Below are positions 47,341-56,060 of a stretch of 64,000 bases of DNA, piece after piece. The stretch is from Paenibacillus polymyxa (GTDB taxonomy: Bacteria; Bacillota; Bacilli; Paenibacillales; Paenibacillaceae). A program made the translations under genes and the position numbers. Position 1 is the stretch's first letter. Each line of letters opens with the position of its first letter. The stretch is from NCBI RefSeq assembly GCF_015710975.1, contig NZ_CP049783.1:2167501-2231500 (forward strand). Direction: 5' to 3'. The notes under the pieces were generated by a model. It was given only the letters and a program-made list of their open reading frames with translations, ran no database searches and was not told the DNA's origin.

Positions 47341-48735
47341 ATGGGATATCCAATCATCAAGTATAACGGGACGGTTTTATCTCTTAAAAACCCGAAAGTT
47401 AAAGTTGTACAGAAAATGAATGAGCATGTGAAAGTCTTTTTGACAGGTGTGTTAACGGGTGCCCAAATGGAAGAATATACAGATCATATGGAAGCAGGGG
47501 CGAAGTTAGTTGTATCTTATGTGAATGATGATCATAAACAGATTGTATTATTTCGAGGATTAGTCGCGCAGTTTAGAATCAAGTTGGTGTCCAATGTAGC
47601 CCATTTGGTCGTCGAAGCTCTATCCTATACAAGCCATCTGGATGAAGTGCTTCATAGACAAACTTTTCAAAATGTAAAGATGAAGCTGCAAGTATTGCTC
47701 GAGCATGTGCTCAAATCCTATCCCAAATCCAATTGTACGAGCCGCTTAAAAGATCAGCTTTTACAGGAATTTACGATGCAATTCGACGAAACAGACTGGT
47801 CGTTTTTGAAGCGTATAGCGTCTCGACTCGGTTGGGGACTGATACCTGATCCGATTGGAGAAAAACCTCAGTTTTATTTTGGATTACCGGATGGTGCGAA
47901 TCAAGGCGAGCTGAAACAGTATAACTACTCCATGACCAGAAAAACCAAACCAGGTTCCGGCAAGGACGACAACCTTTTGTATTATAAAGTGCAAACGACA
48001 GGAGCCAAAGATGTCCTACTGCAAATTGGGGCTGAGGTTAAATTTAAAGGGAAAACTTTATACGTCCTGCAGTCTGTGGCGTTTATACGTCATAGTGCTT
48101 TGTGGCATGAGTATGTGCTGACTACAGCGGATGGAATGAAGCAGGATTTGATTGTAAATGAGAGCATTCGTGGCATCTCGTTGAAGTCCAAGGTCATTGG
48201 AATCGAGCAGGATCATGTGAAGGTTTTCTTTTACGAAATGGACAAGGTCAAGCCGAACGTAAAGGAAACCTACGCGTTTCCAACGGCTACATTTTATACA
48301 TCGGAAGGAAATACAGGATGGTACTGTATGCCGGAGTTGTTTGACTTTGTAGACATTTACTTTCCGACCGCTAAAGAAAAGGACGCCATCGTAACTCATT
48401 CAATCCGCAAGAGATCCAAAGGGGGCGACTTTATTAAGGACCCGTCCACGAAGATCTTTATGACCAAGTACCGCAAAGCCATTATATTTGAGAAAAATGA
48501 AATTTTAATCACGGGGAACGACGATGAAGTAGTGATTCGACTGCTAGATGACCACGGCATCGAATTGCGGAGTAAAAAGGACATCCGTGTTAAGGCTGAT
48601 GGAAACCTAGTACTCAATGCGGGTAACACCATACAAGTCACAGCCAAAGATGCCATTGGTTTAAAATGTAAAACGAGTTTGGTCGAAATGGACGGAAACA
48701 TCAAAATGACTGGAGAAAAGATAAAGACGCAGTAA
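47341..48735 (+). CDS. Second VgrG-like spike protein, no effector extension
   Basis: 464 aa. It has the same three-part core as the 948-aa VgrG: GPD/gp27-like domain (FDETDWSFLKRIASRLGWGL), OB-fold with GWYCMPELFDFVDIYFP, and a beta-stalk ending in LKCKTSLVEMDGNIKM. It stops where the other protein begins its adaptor repeats. AAGGGAG precedes the start. It could be the bare form that receives free effectors, or a heterotrimer partner. Confidence 0.85.
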   Translation: MGYPIIKYNGTVLSLKNPKVKVVQKMNEHVKVFLTGVLTGAQMEEYTDHMEAGAKLVVSYVNDDHKQIVLFRGLVAQFRIKLVSNVAHLVVEALSYTSHLDEVLHRQTFQNVKMKLQVLLEHVLKSYPKSNCTSRLKDQLLQEFTMQFDETDWSFLKRIASRLGWGLIPDPIGEKPQFYFGLPDGANQGELKQYNYSMTRKTKPGSGKDDNLLYYKVQTTGAKDVLLQIGAEVKFKGKTLYVLQSVAFIRHSALWHEYVLTTADGMKQDLIVNESIRGISLKSKVIGIEQDHVKVFFYEMDKVKPNVKETYAFPTATFYTSEGNTGWYCMPELFDFVDIYFPTAKEKDAIVTHSIRKRSKGGDFIKDPSTKIFMTKYRKAIIFEKNEILITGNDDEVVIRLLDDHGIELRSKKDIRVKADGNLVLNAGNTIQVTAKDAIGLKCKTSLVEMDGNIKMTGEKIKTQ

Positions 48736-48763
48736 ATAAAACCACCAAGGGAGGGGGAAAAGC

Positions 48764-48910
48764 ATGGCTAAAGTAACTACAGGAGCAATCGTGAATGAGA
48801 AAACGCCGACCCAGGAAGATATGGTTCAAGAATGGAAACGTAAAATAAGCAAAGGCGAATATCCTTTTATTTATATAAATCAGCCTCTCGCTCAAAGTGA
48901 AAAACGGTAA
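48764..48910 (+). CDS. 48-aa small protein of the spike locus
   Basis: 48 aa with a strong ribosome site (AAGGGAGGGGG) seven bases before ATG 48764. It is charged and helical in the middle (EDMVQEWKRKISKGEYPFIY), with no signal peptide or membrane segment. It starts 28 bases after the second VgrG gene and ends just before a terminator, so it is the last gene of that unit. Not recognised; a chaperone or assembly factor is possible. Confidence 0.7.
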   Translation: MAKVTTGAIVNEKTPTQEDMVQEWKRKISKGEYPFIYINQPLAQSEKR

Positions 48911-48932
48911 ATGTGTCAGGCAACGAGTAAAC

Positions 48933-48957
48933 AAGGCTCCTTAGGAGCCTTATTTCT
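48933..48957 (+). terminator. Terminator ending the spike locus
   Basis: AAGGCTCC-TTA-GGAGCCTT stem followed by ATTTCT. Confidence 0.75.
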
Positions 48958-49161
48958 ATGTTCATCTGTGCAACTTTCACCTAACATACAGTTACAAAGA
49001 CCTATTCCGCCCAAGCTATGTACTATGACCAGAAATACTGAATTCAATGACTTTATACTTATTTTTCCTCTCGACTATATCACTCGTAAATAGGATGCAC
49101 TATAATTATACTACTTCTTAATTTGGGAAAAATTAGACGTTAACATTTATAATAGCCCTTC

Positions 49162-49509
49162 TCAGGAAGAAGGGGTCTTGTATTTGGGAACTTCGCTGTC
49201 GATAAACCAATCTGGCCCAGAGACGTCGATTACTTCTTTGGTTTTATAACTGTAATAAATAGTAATTTTGCTGTCTTCGTGACCTTTAATGTACCCATAC
49301 AGATATATTCTTGAGTGGATAGCCGGATCGTCCACAACATAATCTTTTAGTATGAAATCAGCATTATAGTGTTCTTTAATAAATTCCACGCCGATCGGAG
49401 TGGCGACGTCTACTAATTCTTTTTTCTCTTTGTCGGACAAGCTGGAACAACCTCCTAAATACATAATAATTAAAATAAGTGCCAGAATCAGTTGGATTTT
49501 TCTGTTCAA
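49162..49509 (-). CDS. Small lipoprotein, DUF1433-like, possible lipase immunity protein
   Basis: 115 aa from a TTG start (49509) with AAAGGAG nine bases upstream. A hydrophobic signal ends in lipobox LGGC. The mature part (HYNADFILKDYVVDDP, IYLYGYIKGHEDSKITIYY) resembles DUF1433 lipoproteins of Firmicutes. It is divergent from the lipase-WXG gene with only 80 bases between them. Surface lipoproteins next to secreted lipases can act as immunity proteins; that role here is inferred. Confidence 0.6.
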   Translation of the reverse strand: MNRKIQLILALILIIMYLGGCSSLSDKEKKELVDVATPIGVEFIKEHYNADFILKDYVVDDPAIHSRIYLYGYIKGHEDSKITIYYSYKTKEVIDVSGPDWFIDSEVPKYKTPSS

Positions 49510-49589
49510 GTTACAATTCTCCTTTTCTGGTAATCACCTTTTTTCATAACTCTATAATATATTTACACAATAGACAAGGTGGGAATAAC

Positions 49590-51050
49590 TTGACCTACAT
49601 TAACGACAAAACATATTGGACCATTGCAGATAGAGTGTATGACCGGGATTTGACTGCTAAAGATGCTAAGAGCAGAATTCTTCCTGACTGGAAGATTGTT
49701 GAACCTGAAGGTGCTATGCTGCATGACACAAACGGTTCTGGATTCGATGCGACGGTATTCCATAACGAAAAAACCAATCAGGTGATCATCGGTTATAGGG
49801 GGACAGAACCTCCAGATCGGCCCAAGTGGAGCGTGGCGATGGACTGGGGGACGGACATCAGCGATGTCGTCGGAGGACGCGCAAAAACGTTGGAAGAAGT
49901 CCATCATTATTATGAAAATAATAAGGCAGAGGTGGCTAAACTCTCACCACAAGTACAAAGTGCATTTCTTCAATATGAGGAAAAGTACCAGAATAATCAA
50001 TTCACACAAGCCCAAAATCTATATGATGTCGTAAAAAAGGAATACCCCTCTGCTGAAATATCTACCACAGGCCATTCTCTGGGAGGAGCAGAGGCAGAGT
50101 ATGTGGCGGTACGGAACGGGCTGTCTTCAGTCAGTTATAATGCACCAAGCATTGTACATCTATTACCGGATGATCTTCAAAAGAAGGTGGAAAACGGCGA
50201 TTTTCAAAAGACGAATGTTGCCTATGTCAATCCGAAGGATACCATCGGTTCAGGGGTTAAAGATGCAAAACCACATGTGGGTACAACCTACTTTATAGAC
50301 AATGATTATAAGACAGCTAATGCAGCCAAAATCACTGTTCCTGTTTCATTACCAGTCGAAAGAGAAAATAAATGGGCCAACTTTTTTTTGGGACCCAAAT
50401 GGACTCCCATTGTTTATGTCCCAATTACGTTGCCCATGATGCAGCAAGATGCAATTACCAAGTTCTATAATTCGGTATTGGGTGAAGCAACGCATAGCAT
50501 GGATCATTTCACATTTGATGAAAATGGCAATATTAGCAATCCGCTGTACACCATGGATGGACAATTGGTAGAAGGAAATCCGCGGGTCCAAGCGTACGAG
50601 CAAATGCTGGCTGCGCAGGCAGAGCTCAAGCAAGTTATGGGCGATTTGGTCGAACGCTACGGTGGACAACTGGGTGCCTTCGGTCAGTTTGCTGCTAATG
50701 CCCTAGGTGTGAATTTGATGGGAGCAGGCCAACAAAATGGCCGCGCTAATGGTGGAGCTTATTTTGTAGGCAACAAAAATGGGGGTACAATTCAATTAAC
50801 ACCTGAAGAGCTAAAGCATGCGGCTAATCAGATGCGCTCTAGCTTGCATGGATTTTCTAGTGATACCCGTGCGTCCATTCAGTTATTTCAGGCTCATATC
50901 GGAACAAGTGAAAGTCAGTCTTTGACCCCGCTTGCGCATAGTGCTACGGCGACACTGGATCGAATTAATCGCTGGTATCAGGAATCGATTACAGAGATAG
51001 CAGAGTACATCGATCGCAAGGGTCAGGAATTTACGATGGTGGATCAATAA
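49590..51050 (+). CDS. Lipase-like effector with C-terminal WXG/LXG-like targeting region
   Basis: 486 aa from TTG 49590 (AAGGTGG eight bases upstream); the open frame runs to 49479, but those residues are unlike the family. Residues about 40-310 form a class-3-lipase-like fold: nucleophile GHSLGG (Ser163), Asp217 in PKDTIGSG, His302/306 in THSMDHF. After a glycine-rich linker, residues 400-486 resemble a WXG100 unit (IQLTPEELKHAANQM). There is no signal peptide. This reversed order, toxin first and targeting last, is known for the type VII lipase TslA. A WXG-like partner follows. Confidence 0.75.
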   Translation: MTYINDKTYWTIADRVYDRDLTAKDAKSRILPDWKIVEPEGAMLHDTNGSGFDATVFHNEKTNQVIIGYRGTEPPDRPKWSVAMDWGTDISDVVGGRAKTLEEVHHYYENNKAEVAKLSPQVQSAFLQYEEKYQNNQFTQAQNLYDVVKKEYPSAEISTTGHSLGGAEAEYVAVRNGLSSVSYNAPSIVHLLPDDLQKKVENGDFQKTNVAYVNPKDTIGSGVKDAKPHVGTTYFIDNDYKTANAAKITVPVSLPVERENKWANFFLGPKWTPIVYVPITLPMMQQDAITKFYNSVLGEATHSMDHFTFDENGNISNPLYTMDGQLVEGNPRVQAYEQMLAAQAELKQVMGDLVERYGGQLGAFGQFAANALGVNLMGAGQQNGRANGGAYFVGNKNGGTIQLTPEELKHAANQMRSSLHGFSSDTRASIQLFQAHIGTSESQSLTPLAHSATATLDRINRWYQESITEIAEYIDRKGQEFTMVDQ

Positions 51051-51089
51051 GAAAGAGCAGCTGGAAGAACACAACGGGAGGCGAAAGAG

Positions 51090-51386
51090 ATGAGCAGAAT
51101 ATCTTTGAGCCTGGGGGATCTGCGGAGGGCTGTACAGCAGTGCGAGCAGCTAAAGCAAAGACTTCAGCATCAGGAGCAACAGATGAAAACTATATATAGT
51201 CGTCTGCAAGACTGGCGGGGTGAATCAGCTGCTGAATTAACACGCAAAATGGAGGCGTTCCTCCAAGGAACCACATTACGGATACACGAGTTGGATGAGC
51301 ATAAAGAGCAGTTGAAACGTTATATTCGCAAAATGGAAGAAGCTGATCGGCGGGAAGAAAAGCGCAAACGAGCAGCACAATGGTGA
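51090..51386 (+). CDS. WXG100-like small helical protein
   Basis: 98 aa of two long helices around a WRG turn (DWRGESAAELTR, Trp42-Gly44), the hallmark of the WXG100/ESAT-6 superfamily. The C-terminus is strongly charged (EEADRREEKRKRA). GGGAGG precedes the start. It lies 39 bases after the lipase gene and probably binds that protein's WXG-like end for type VII export. No secretion ATPase is in the window. Confidence 0.75.
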   Translation: MSRISLSLGDLRRAVQQCEQLKQRLQHQEQQMKTIYSRLQDWRGESAAELTRKMEAFLQGTTLRIHELDEHKEQLKRYIRKMEEADRREEKRKRAAQW

Positions 51387-51798
51387 TTAGGCGTATATCA
51401 TAGCTAACTTTATGTTGTTGTGCCAGCTACATAACTTAAAAGAACCGTACTATCGCTAGGGGACTTCTGCGGGGTACGGTTTAATGGTGTGTACATAAAA
51501 AATACATATATAGTAGAAGAAAAAATATCACCCGAAATGCGAAAATAGCATCTTTGGAGTCTGTAGCTTGAAGTTGCTGTTATTTTGGAGCATTGTTGTA
51601 CGGGCTACAGTTAATGTAAGTTTCATCTGATCAATGGAAATAGCTACTTATTTCCTTTCGTTGTTATCAGCCCTTTGGTAGGATGGATCTAAACCGAGAT
51701 TTTTGAAGTCGGTAAGTGTAAAAAATGTTCTAAAGCTACAAAGTTCGACATATTGTTCGCTTTTTCGCGATGTATACTATTGAATCAGGGATTTTAGT
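51387..51798 (+). other. Intergenic region after the WXG gene
   Basis: A weak terminator, AACCGTAC / GTACGGTT, lies at 51443-51481 with a 23-base loop. The remainder to about 51798 is AT-rich. Several TTCG repeats (51745-51770) are visible, but no ORF is supported. Confidence 0.45.
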
Positions 51799-51827
51799 TT
51801 GCTATTTATCGCATATTTATGTATAAT
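51799..51827 (+). promoter_or_regulatory. Sigma-A promoter of the DUF2294 gene
   Basis: TTGCTA (51799-51804) and TATAAT (51822-51827) with a 17-base spacer, 51 bases before the start codon. Confidence 0.7.
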
Positions 51828-51878
51828 CTATCGTGTTGAAAGATTGATTGTACGTAATATGCTGATGAGGGTGGGTTC

Positions 51879-52223
51879 ATGACGCTGCTCGACAGTAACG
51901 AAAGCAAGAAGCGGATGTGCCAGATTTACAATGAAGTTTCAAAGGAACTGTTCGGCTTCGGGACCACGCTGTTGCGGGCCACCGTTGAGAACAACATTGT
52001 TACCTTTGTAGCGAAGCACCGGCGTTCTCCACGCTCGGCGGCATTGGAAGTGGAAGCCCCCGGCTTGAAGCTGGAAGTGGATTTCCGAATGTCCATGCTG
52101 TACAAGAAGAGACTTCGCGAGAAGCTGATTGAGGATATGGAGCTCGATATAGAAGCTTTACTGCGCGATTATGATTCAGCAACGCAGTGGGCCATTACGA
52201 ACATCATACTGAAAGAATCCTAA
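51879..52223 (+). CDS. DUF2294 family protein
   Basis: 114 aa, cytosolic. It matches DUF2294: an N-terminal helix (IYNEVSKELFGFGTTLLRAT), a beta strand with IVTFVAKHRRSPRS and a helical end (FRMSMLYKKRLREKL). The biochemical role is unknown. It has its own promoter and lies ahead of the purine operon; read-through into that operon is possible because no separate promoter is clear between them. Confidence 0.75.
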   Translation: MTLLDSNESKKRMCQIYNEVSKELFGFGTTLLRATVENNIVTFVAKHRRSPRSAALEVEAPGLKLEVDFRMSMLYKKRLREKLIEDMELDIEALLRDYDSATQWAITNIILKES

Positions 52224-52305
52224 TAAAATTGGATATTCGGCTTTTCGCTTCGGATCTATCTGAGGGGAGAACCTGTTATAACGCGCAGCGGGATCAACTT
52301 ATTCT

Positions 52306-52357
52306 TTGTTTACGAAGAAAAGTATTCTTGTTTTACAAGAGTACTTTTCTTTTTTGT
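52306..52357 (+). terminator. Terminator/attenuator before the purine operon
   Basis: AAGAAAAGTA.TCTTGT / ACAAGA.TACTTTTCTT followed by TTTT, ending only about 40 bases before the ABC binding-protein start. A competing hairpin CTTATTCTT / AAGAAAAG (about 52297-52321) overlaps its 5' arm, so it may be a regulated attenuator rather than a simple end of the DUF2294 gene. Confidence 0.6.
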
Positions 52358-52397
52358 GTCATAAGGTGTGCAGAATAAAAAACAGGGGGAGTTTCAT

Positions 52398-53471
52398 ATG
52401 AAAAAGTGGTTTAAAGGATTTATGGCTGTGACCTTGGCATCTGTGGTACTGGCAGGTTGCGGCAGCAATGCTACTGGTGGTCAGGCAGATGGAAAAGATG
52501 GCTCAGCTGATGGGAAAAAGAAACTAGTTATTTCCACATGGGGCTTCTCCGAGGACTTTTTTAATAAAGAAGTGTACGCGCCTTTTGAAAAGGAGCATAA
52601 CGTTGATATTGTTGTAGAAATCGGAAATAATGCGGAGCGATTGAACAAAATCAGTCAAGGCAGCACGGATGTCGATCTGATTTATCTGTCTGATTATTAT
52701 GCCCAACAGGGGATTCAACAAGGGCTATTCGAGAAGTTGGATCGCAGTAAAGTGCCGAACTTGAACCAAATTTATGATATTGCCAAAGCACCGCTGGGTG
52801 AGGAATATGGACCTGCTTATACAGTTGGACGCCTCGGTATTGCCTATAATCCGGAGCTGGTGAAAAAAGATGTGAATTCCTGGGCTGATCTGTGGGGCAC
52901 TGAATTCAAAGGAAACGTGACTCTGCCGAATATTACGGCAACGGCTGGGCCGATGATGGTGGATGCGGCCTCCAAGGTAGCGGGCAGCAAGGAATTTAAT
53001 GAAGACCAAGCCTTTGGGAAACTGAAAGAGCTGAGTCCGAATATTGTTAAGTTTTATAGTAAAACGTCTGAGTTCGTAAACATGTTTAGCCAGCAGGAAA
53101 TTGCGGGCGGTCCGATTATGGAAATGTACTTCAAAGATTTGCAGGCAGCTGTGCCAGGGGCGAAATTTGTGGCTCCTAACGAGGGTGCCTACGCAGTAAT
53201 GAACACAGTTAATGTAGTAAAAGGGTCTGACCAGAAGGAGCTGGCTGAGGAGTTCATCAACTGGCAGCTGAGCAAGGAAGTTCAAGAAAAATCCGCCAAA
53301 GCAAAGGTTGATTCTCCGGTGAACACACAGGTGGTACTGTCTGGTGCGGATACAGAGGGAATTACGTACGGTGCAGATGTAGTGAATAAGCTGACCAAGC
53401 TGGATATGAAATTCGTTAACGATCATATCAAGGCATGGACAGATCGCTGGAACCGGGAAGTTGCACAATAA
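52398..53471 (+). CDS. ABC transporter binding lipoprotein (PotD-like), likely for nucleosides/purines
   Basis: 357 aa. The signal ends in lipobox LAGC (about Cys19). The mature part is a family 1 solute-binding protein of the PotD/AfuA type (LVISTWGFSEDFFNKEVY, YTVGRLGIAYNPELV). GGGGGAG precedes ATG 52398. The sequence class is polyamine-like, but the operon continues with nucleoside hydrolase and adenine deaminase, so a purine or nucleoside ligand is more likely. The stop overlaps the next start. Confidence 0.8.
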   Translation: MKKWFKGFMAVTLASVVLAGCGSNATGGQADGKDGSADGKKKLVISTWGFSEDFFNKEVYAPFEKEHNVDIVVEIGNNAERLNKISQGSTDVDLIYLSDYYAQQGIQQGLFEKLDRSKVPNLNQIYDIAKAPLGEEYGPAYTVGRLGIAYNPELVKKDVNSWADLWGTEFKGNVTLPNITATAGPMMVDAASKVAGSKEFNEDQAFGKLKELSPNIVKFYSKTSEFVNMFSQQEIAGGPIMEMYFKDLQAAVPGAKFVAPNEGAYAVMNTVNVVKGSDQKELAEEFINWQLSKEVQEKSAKAKVDSPVNTQVVLSGADTEGITYGADVVNKLTKLDMKFVNDHIKAWTDRWNREVAQ

Positions 53472-54400
53472 TGAAAAAGATCATATTAGATGTAGATACA
53501 GGCATTGATGATGCGTTGGGTATTTTACTTGCGGCCAAAAGTGGTCAGCTGGATATCCAAGCGATTACTACAGTATGCGGTAATGTTTCACTTAAACAAG
53601 CAACACTGAATACATGCAAAATCCTCAACCTGCTGGATAGACCGGATATTCCGGTCTATCGGGGGGCAGAGGCTCCATTAATACGCAAAGGTCTGCACGA
53701 GCACCGTGTTCATGGAGAAGACGGCATCGGAGGCGCATTGAGTGGAATAGTCCCAGCCATCTCTGCATCCGAAGGTTTCGCACCGGATATCATCATTGAG
53801 ACTGTGATGGCTCACTCGGGGGAAGTAACGCTGGTTTGCACCGGACCGCTCACCAATCTGGCGTTGGCGCTGCTGAAGTGTCCCGATCTGACGGATCACG
53901 TCCATGAGGTCATTTTTATGGGCGGCGTTATTCACGGATGCGGTAATATCACACCTGTAGCGGAGTATAACATGTACGCTGATCCTGAAGCCGCACGGAT
54001 CGTATTTCACGCAGGATTTGGTCGATTGATACAAGTGGGGCTGGATGTAACACGGAAGGCGCTGCTGACTGCCGATCATATTGCTCGTCTGACCCGTCCA
54101 GAGATTCGTAATTATGTAGCTGAAAGCACGGCCGTGTATACTAAGCGTTATGAAGAACGCAACGGCGTAAAAGCGTGTGCGCTTCATGACCCGCTTGCCG
54201 TAGGTGTGGCATTGAATTCGAGGATAGTTGATACGACGCTGTTATATGTCGACGTGGAAACCTCCAGTCGCATATGTGACGGACAGACGGTAGGCGATGT
54301 GCAGAACCGCCTCAATCATAGTCCCAATATGACTGTGTGCGAACAGGTGGACAGCGAAGCTTTTCTGGAACTGTTTATCCAGGTGCTGAACAAGGAATAA
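53471..54400 (+). CDS. Nucleoside hydrolase (IUNH family)
   Basis: 309 aa with the canonical metal motif ILDVDTGIDDALG at the N-terminus, VCTGPLTNLALAL and FMGGVIHGCGN in the centre, and HDPLAVGVAL near the C-terminus. It hydrolyses nucleosides to base plus ribose. Start ATG overlaps the preceding stop (TAATG). It sits inside the transporter operon, supplying bases for the downstream adenine deaminase. Confidence 0.92.
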   Translation: MKKIILDVDTGIDDALGILLAAKSGQLDIQAITTVCGNVSLKQATLNTCKILNLLDRPDIPVYRGAEAPLIRKGLHEHRVHGEDGIGGALSGIVPAISASEGFAPDIIIETVMAHSGEVTLVCTGPLTNLALALLKCPDLTDHVHEVIFMGGVIHGCGNITPVAEYNMYADPEAARIVFHAGFGRLIQVGLDVTRKALLTADHIARLTRPEIRNYVAESTAVYTKRYEERNGVKACALHDPLAVGVALNSRIVDTTLLYVDVETSSRICDGQTVGDVQNRLNHSPNMTVCEQVDSEAFLELFIQVLNKE

Positions 54401-54427
54401 CATTTTGATAACCGCAAGGAGCTACCC

Positions 54428-55249
54428 ATGAAGAAAACATACTTGTATTGGCTGCTGCTGCCAGGTTTGCTCTTTCTGGCGGTGTTCATGGTCATTCCGA
54501 TTGTGTTGACGATCGGTTCGACCTTCGTACAGAACAGCTCATTCACCTTAGAAGGCTATCTCCATTTCTTCAAGGACCCTTATTTTCTGAAAATATTGCT
54601 GACTACGCTGGAGGTCAGTGTCGTAACGACTCTCGTATGCGTATTGCTCGGTTTTCCGACGGCTTACTATATTTCACGAAAGGCCCCGCGTCGTAAAGGG
54701 ATTTTGCTGGCGCTGGCTATCTTCCCCTTGTTGACTAGTCCGGTGGTGCGATCATTCAGCTGGATGGTCATTTTGGGTCGCAAGGGGTTATTAAACAACG
54801 TGCTAATGAGTTTAGGACTCGTGGATGAGCCGCTGAATATTTTATACACCCCGGCAGCGATGATTATTGGTCTGGTCCATTTGTTTTTGCCGCTGATGAT
54901 TATTTCACTAATTGGTGTGCTTGAAAATATCGACGGTGATCTTGTCCATGCTGCTCAGAGTCTTGGAGCTTCCAGATTCAGCGCATTCTGTAAAATTGTA
55001 TTCCCGCTGTCTGTTCCGGGTCTGATCATTGGAAGCATTCTTGTTTTCGTGGGCAGCCTGACCGCTTATACGACCCCAGCACTGCTGGGAGGAAAACAGC
55101 GGGTTATCGCTACATTTTTGTATCAAAATGCGATGACGCTTAACGACTGGTTTTTAGCCTCTGTTATCGCAACAATTATGATTGCTATTACATTTATCGT
55201 GGTCGGTCTCTTAAATAAGGCGGCCCATAAACTCAATCCGAAGGGGTAG
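54428..55249 (+). CDS. ABC transporter permease (PotB-like)
   Basis: 273 aa with six hydrophobic segments. The EAA-type loop is visible as AAQSLGASRFSAFCKIVFP, which docks to the ATPase. AAGGAG precedes the start. It pairs with the next permease and the ATPase of the same operon. By analogy with PotB it forms half the channel of the importer. Confidence 0.9.
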   Translation: MKKTYLYWLLLPGLLFLAVFMVIPIVLTIGSTFVQNSSFTLEGYLHFFKDPYFLKILLTTLEVSVVTTLVCVLLGFPTAYYISRKAPRRKGILLALAIFPLLTSPVVRSFSWMVILGRKGLLNNVLMSLGLVDEPLNILYTPAAMIIGLVHLFLPLMIISLIGVLENIDGDLVHAAQSLGASRFSAFCKIVFPLSVPGLIIGSILVFVGSLTAYTTPALLGGKQRVIATFLYQNAMTLNDWFLASVIATIMIAITFIVVGLLNKAAHKLNPKG

Positions 55250-55255
55250 GTGGAT

Positions 55256-56044
55256 ATGCGGGAGAAACATTACGGACTAGGCTTCTTTAGCCTGCTGGTC
55301 TTCATCTTTCTGCTCGGTCCGCTGTTGATCATATCGGTCACTTCTTTCGAGCCGGGCACGGTATTAAAATTTCCTCCGCAGGGCTTTTCCTTGCGCTGGT
55401 ATGAAAATATTTTTGAAGTGGATTTGTTTATGTCTACGTTCAAAACGTCGATTGTCGTCTCTCTGCTGGGCAATATCTTGGCGTTGTTAATCGGTATGCC
55501 AGCCGCTTATGCACTTAGTCGGTTTTCCTTTCGCGGGAAGGATGCGCTGAATGCCTTGTTCCTTTCCCCGTTACTTATACCAGGTATTGTGCTTGGTTTT
55601 ACACTGCTGCGTTATTTGATCATTGTGTACCATTTACCGGTATACGCTGGACTTTTGATCGGGCATACGGTGATTATGCTGCCGTTCATTATTAGAGTCA
55701 TTGCATCCAGTTTGTCTAACTTTGATTTTGCGATTGAGGAAGCAGCGCTTAGTTTGGGAGCTGGACGGCTGGAAACCTTTTTCAAGGTGGTTCTACCCAA
55801 CATCCGCTCAGGTATTATTGCGGCTATCCTGATTGCCTTTCTGGAATCATTCAACAATGTCGACATTTCCGTCTTTATGACAGGACCGGGCTTCAGCACC
55901 CTGCCTATTCAAATGCTGACTTACGTCGAGAATTACTTTGACCCGACGATTGCAGCGATCTCGGTTATGCTGATGATTTTAACGGGTATCCTGATGTTCT
56001 TGATTGAACGACTGATGGGATTGTCTTACTTCACTAAAAGGTAA
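55256..56044 (+). CDS. ABC transporter permease (PotC-like)
   Basis: 262 aa with six hydrophobic segments and an EAA-type loop (EEAALSLGAGRLETFFKVVLP). ATG 55256 is preferred over a GTG six bases upstream. It begins just after the PotB-like gene and ends 16 bases before the ATPase gene, so the three are one unit. Confidence 0.9.
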   Translation: MREKHYGLGFFSLLVFIFLLGPLLIISVTSFEPGTVLKFPPQGFSLRWYENIFEVDLFMSTFKTSIVVSLLGNILALLIGMPAAYALSRFSFRGKDALNALFLSPLLIPGIVLGFTLLRYLIIVYHLPVYAGLLIGHTVIMLPFIIRVIASSLSNFDFAIEEAALSLGAGRLETFFKVVLPNIRSGIIAAILIAFLESFNNVDISVFMTGPGFSTLPIQMLTYVENYFDPTIAAISVMLMILTGILMFLIERLMGLSYFTKR

Positions 56045-56060
56045 TGGAGGCTTCAACCTT

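Noticed and set aside
36933..51386. Intact prophage
   Set aside because: No integrase, capsid, terminase, tail tube, holin or attachment repeats are visible; only spike-like proteins occur.
52250..52275. Tandem TTCGG copies as a PurR box pair
   Set aside because: PurR operators need two boxes in inverted orientation with defined spacing; these are in the same orientation and lack flanking consensus.
52224..52310. A known riboswitch class (purine, PRPP, guanidine, Mn, THF) in the purine-operon leader
   Set aside because: No conserved core of any of these could be matched by eye; only the terminator and competing hairpin are supported.
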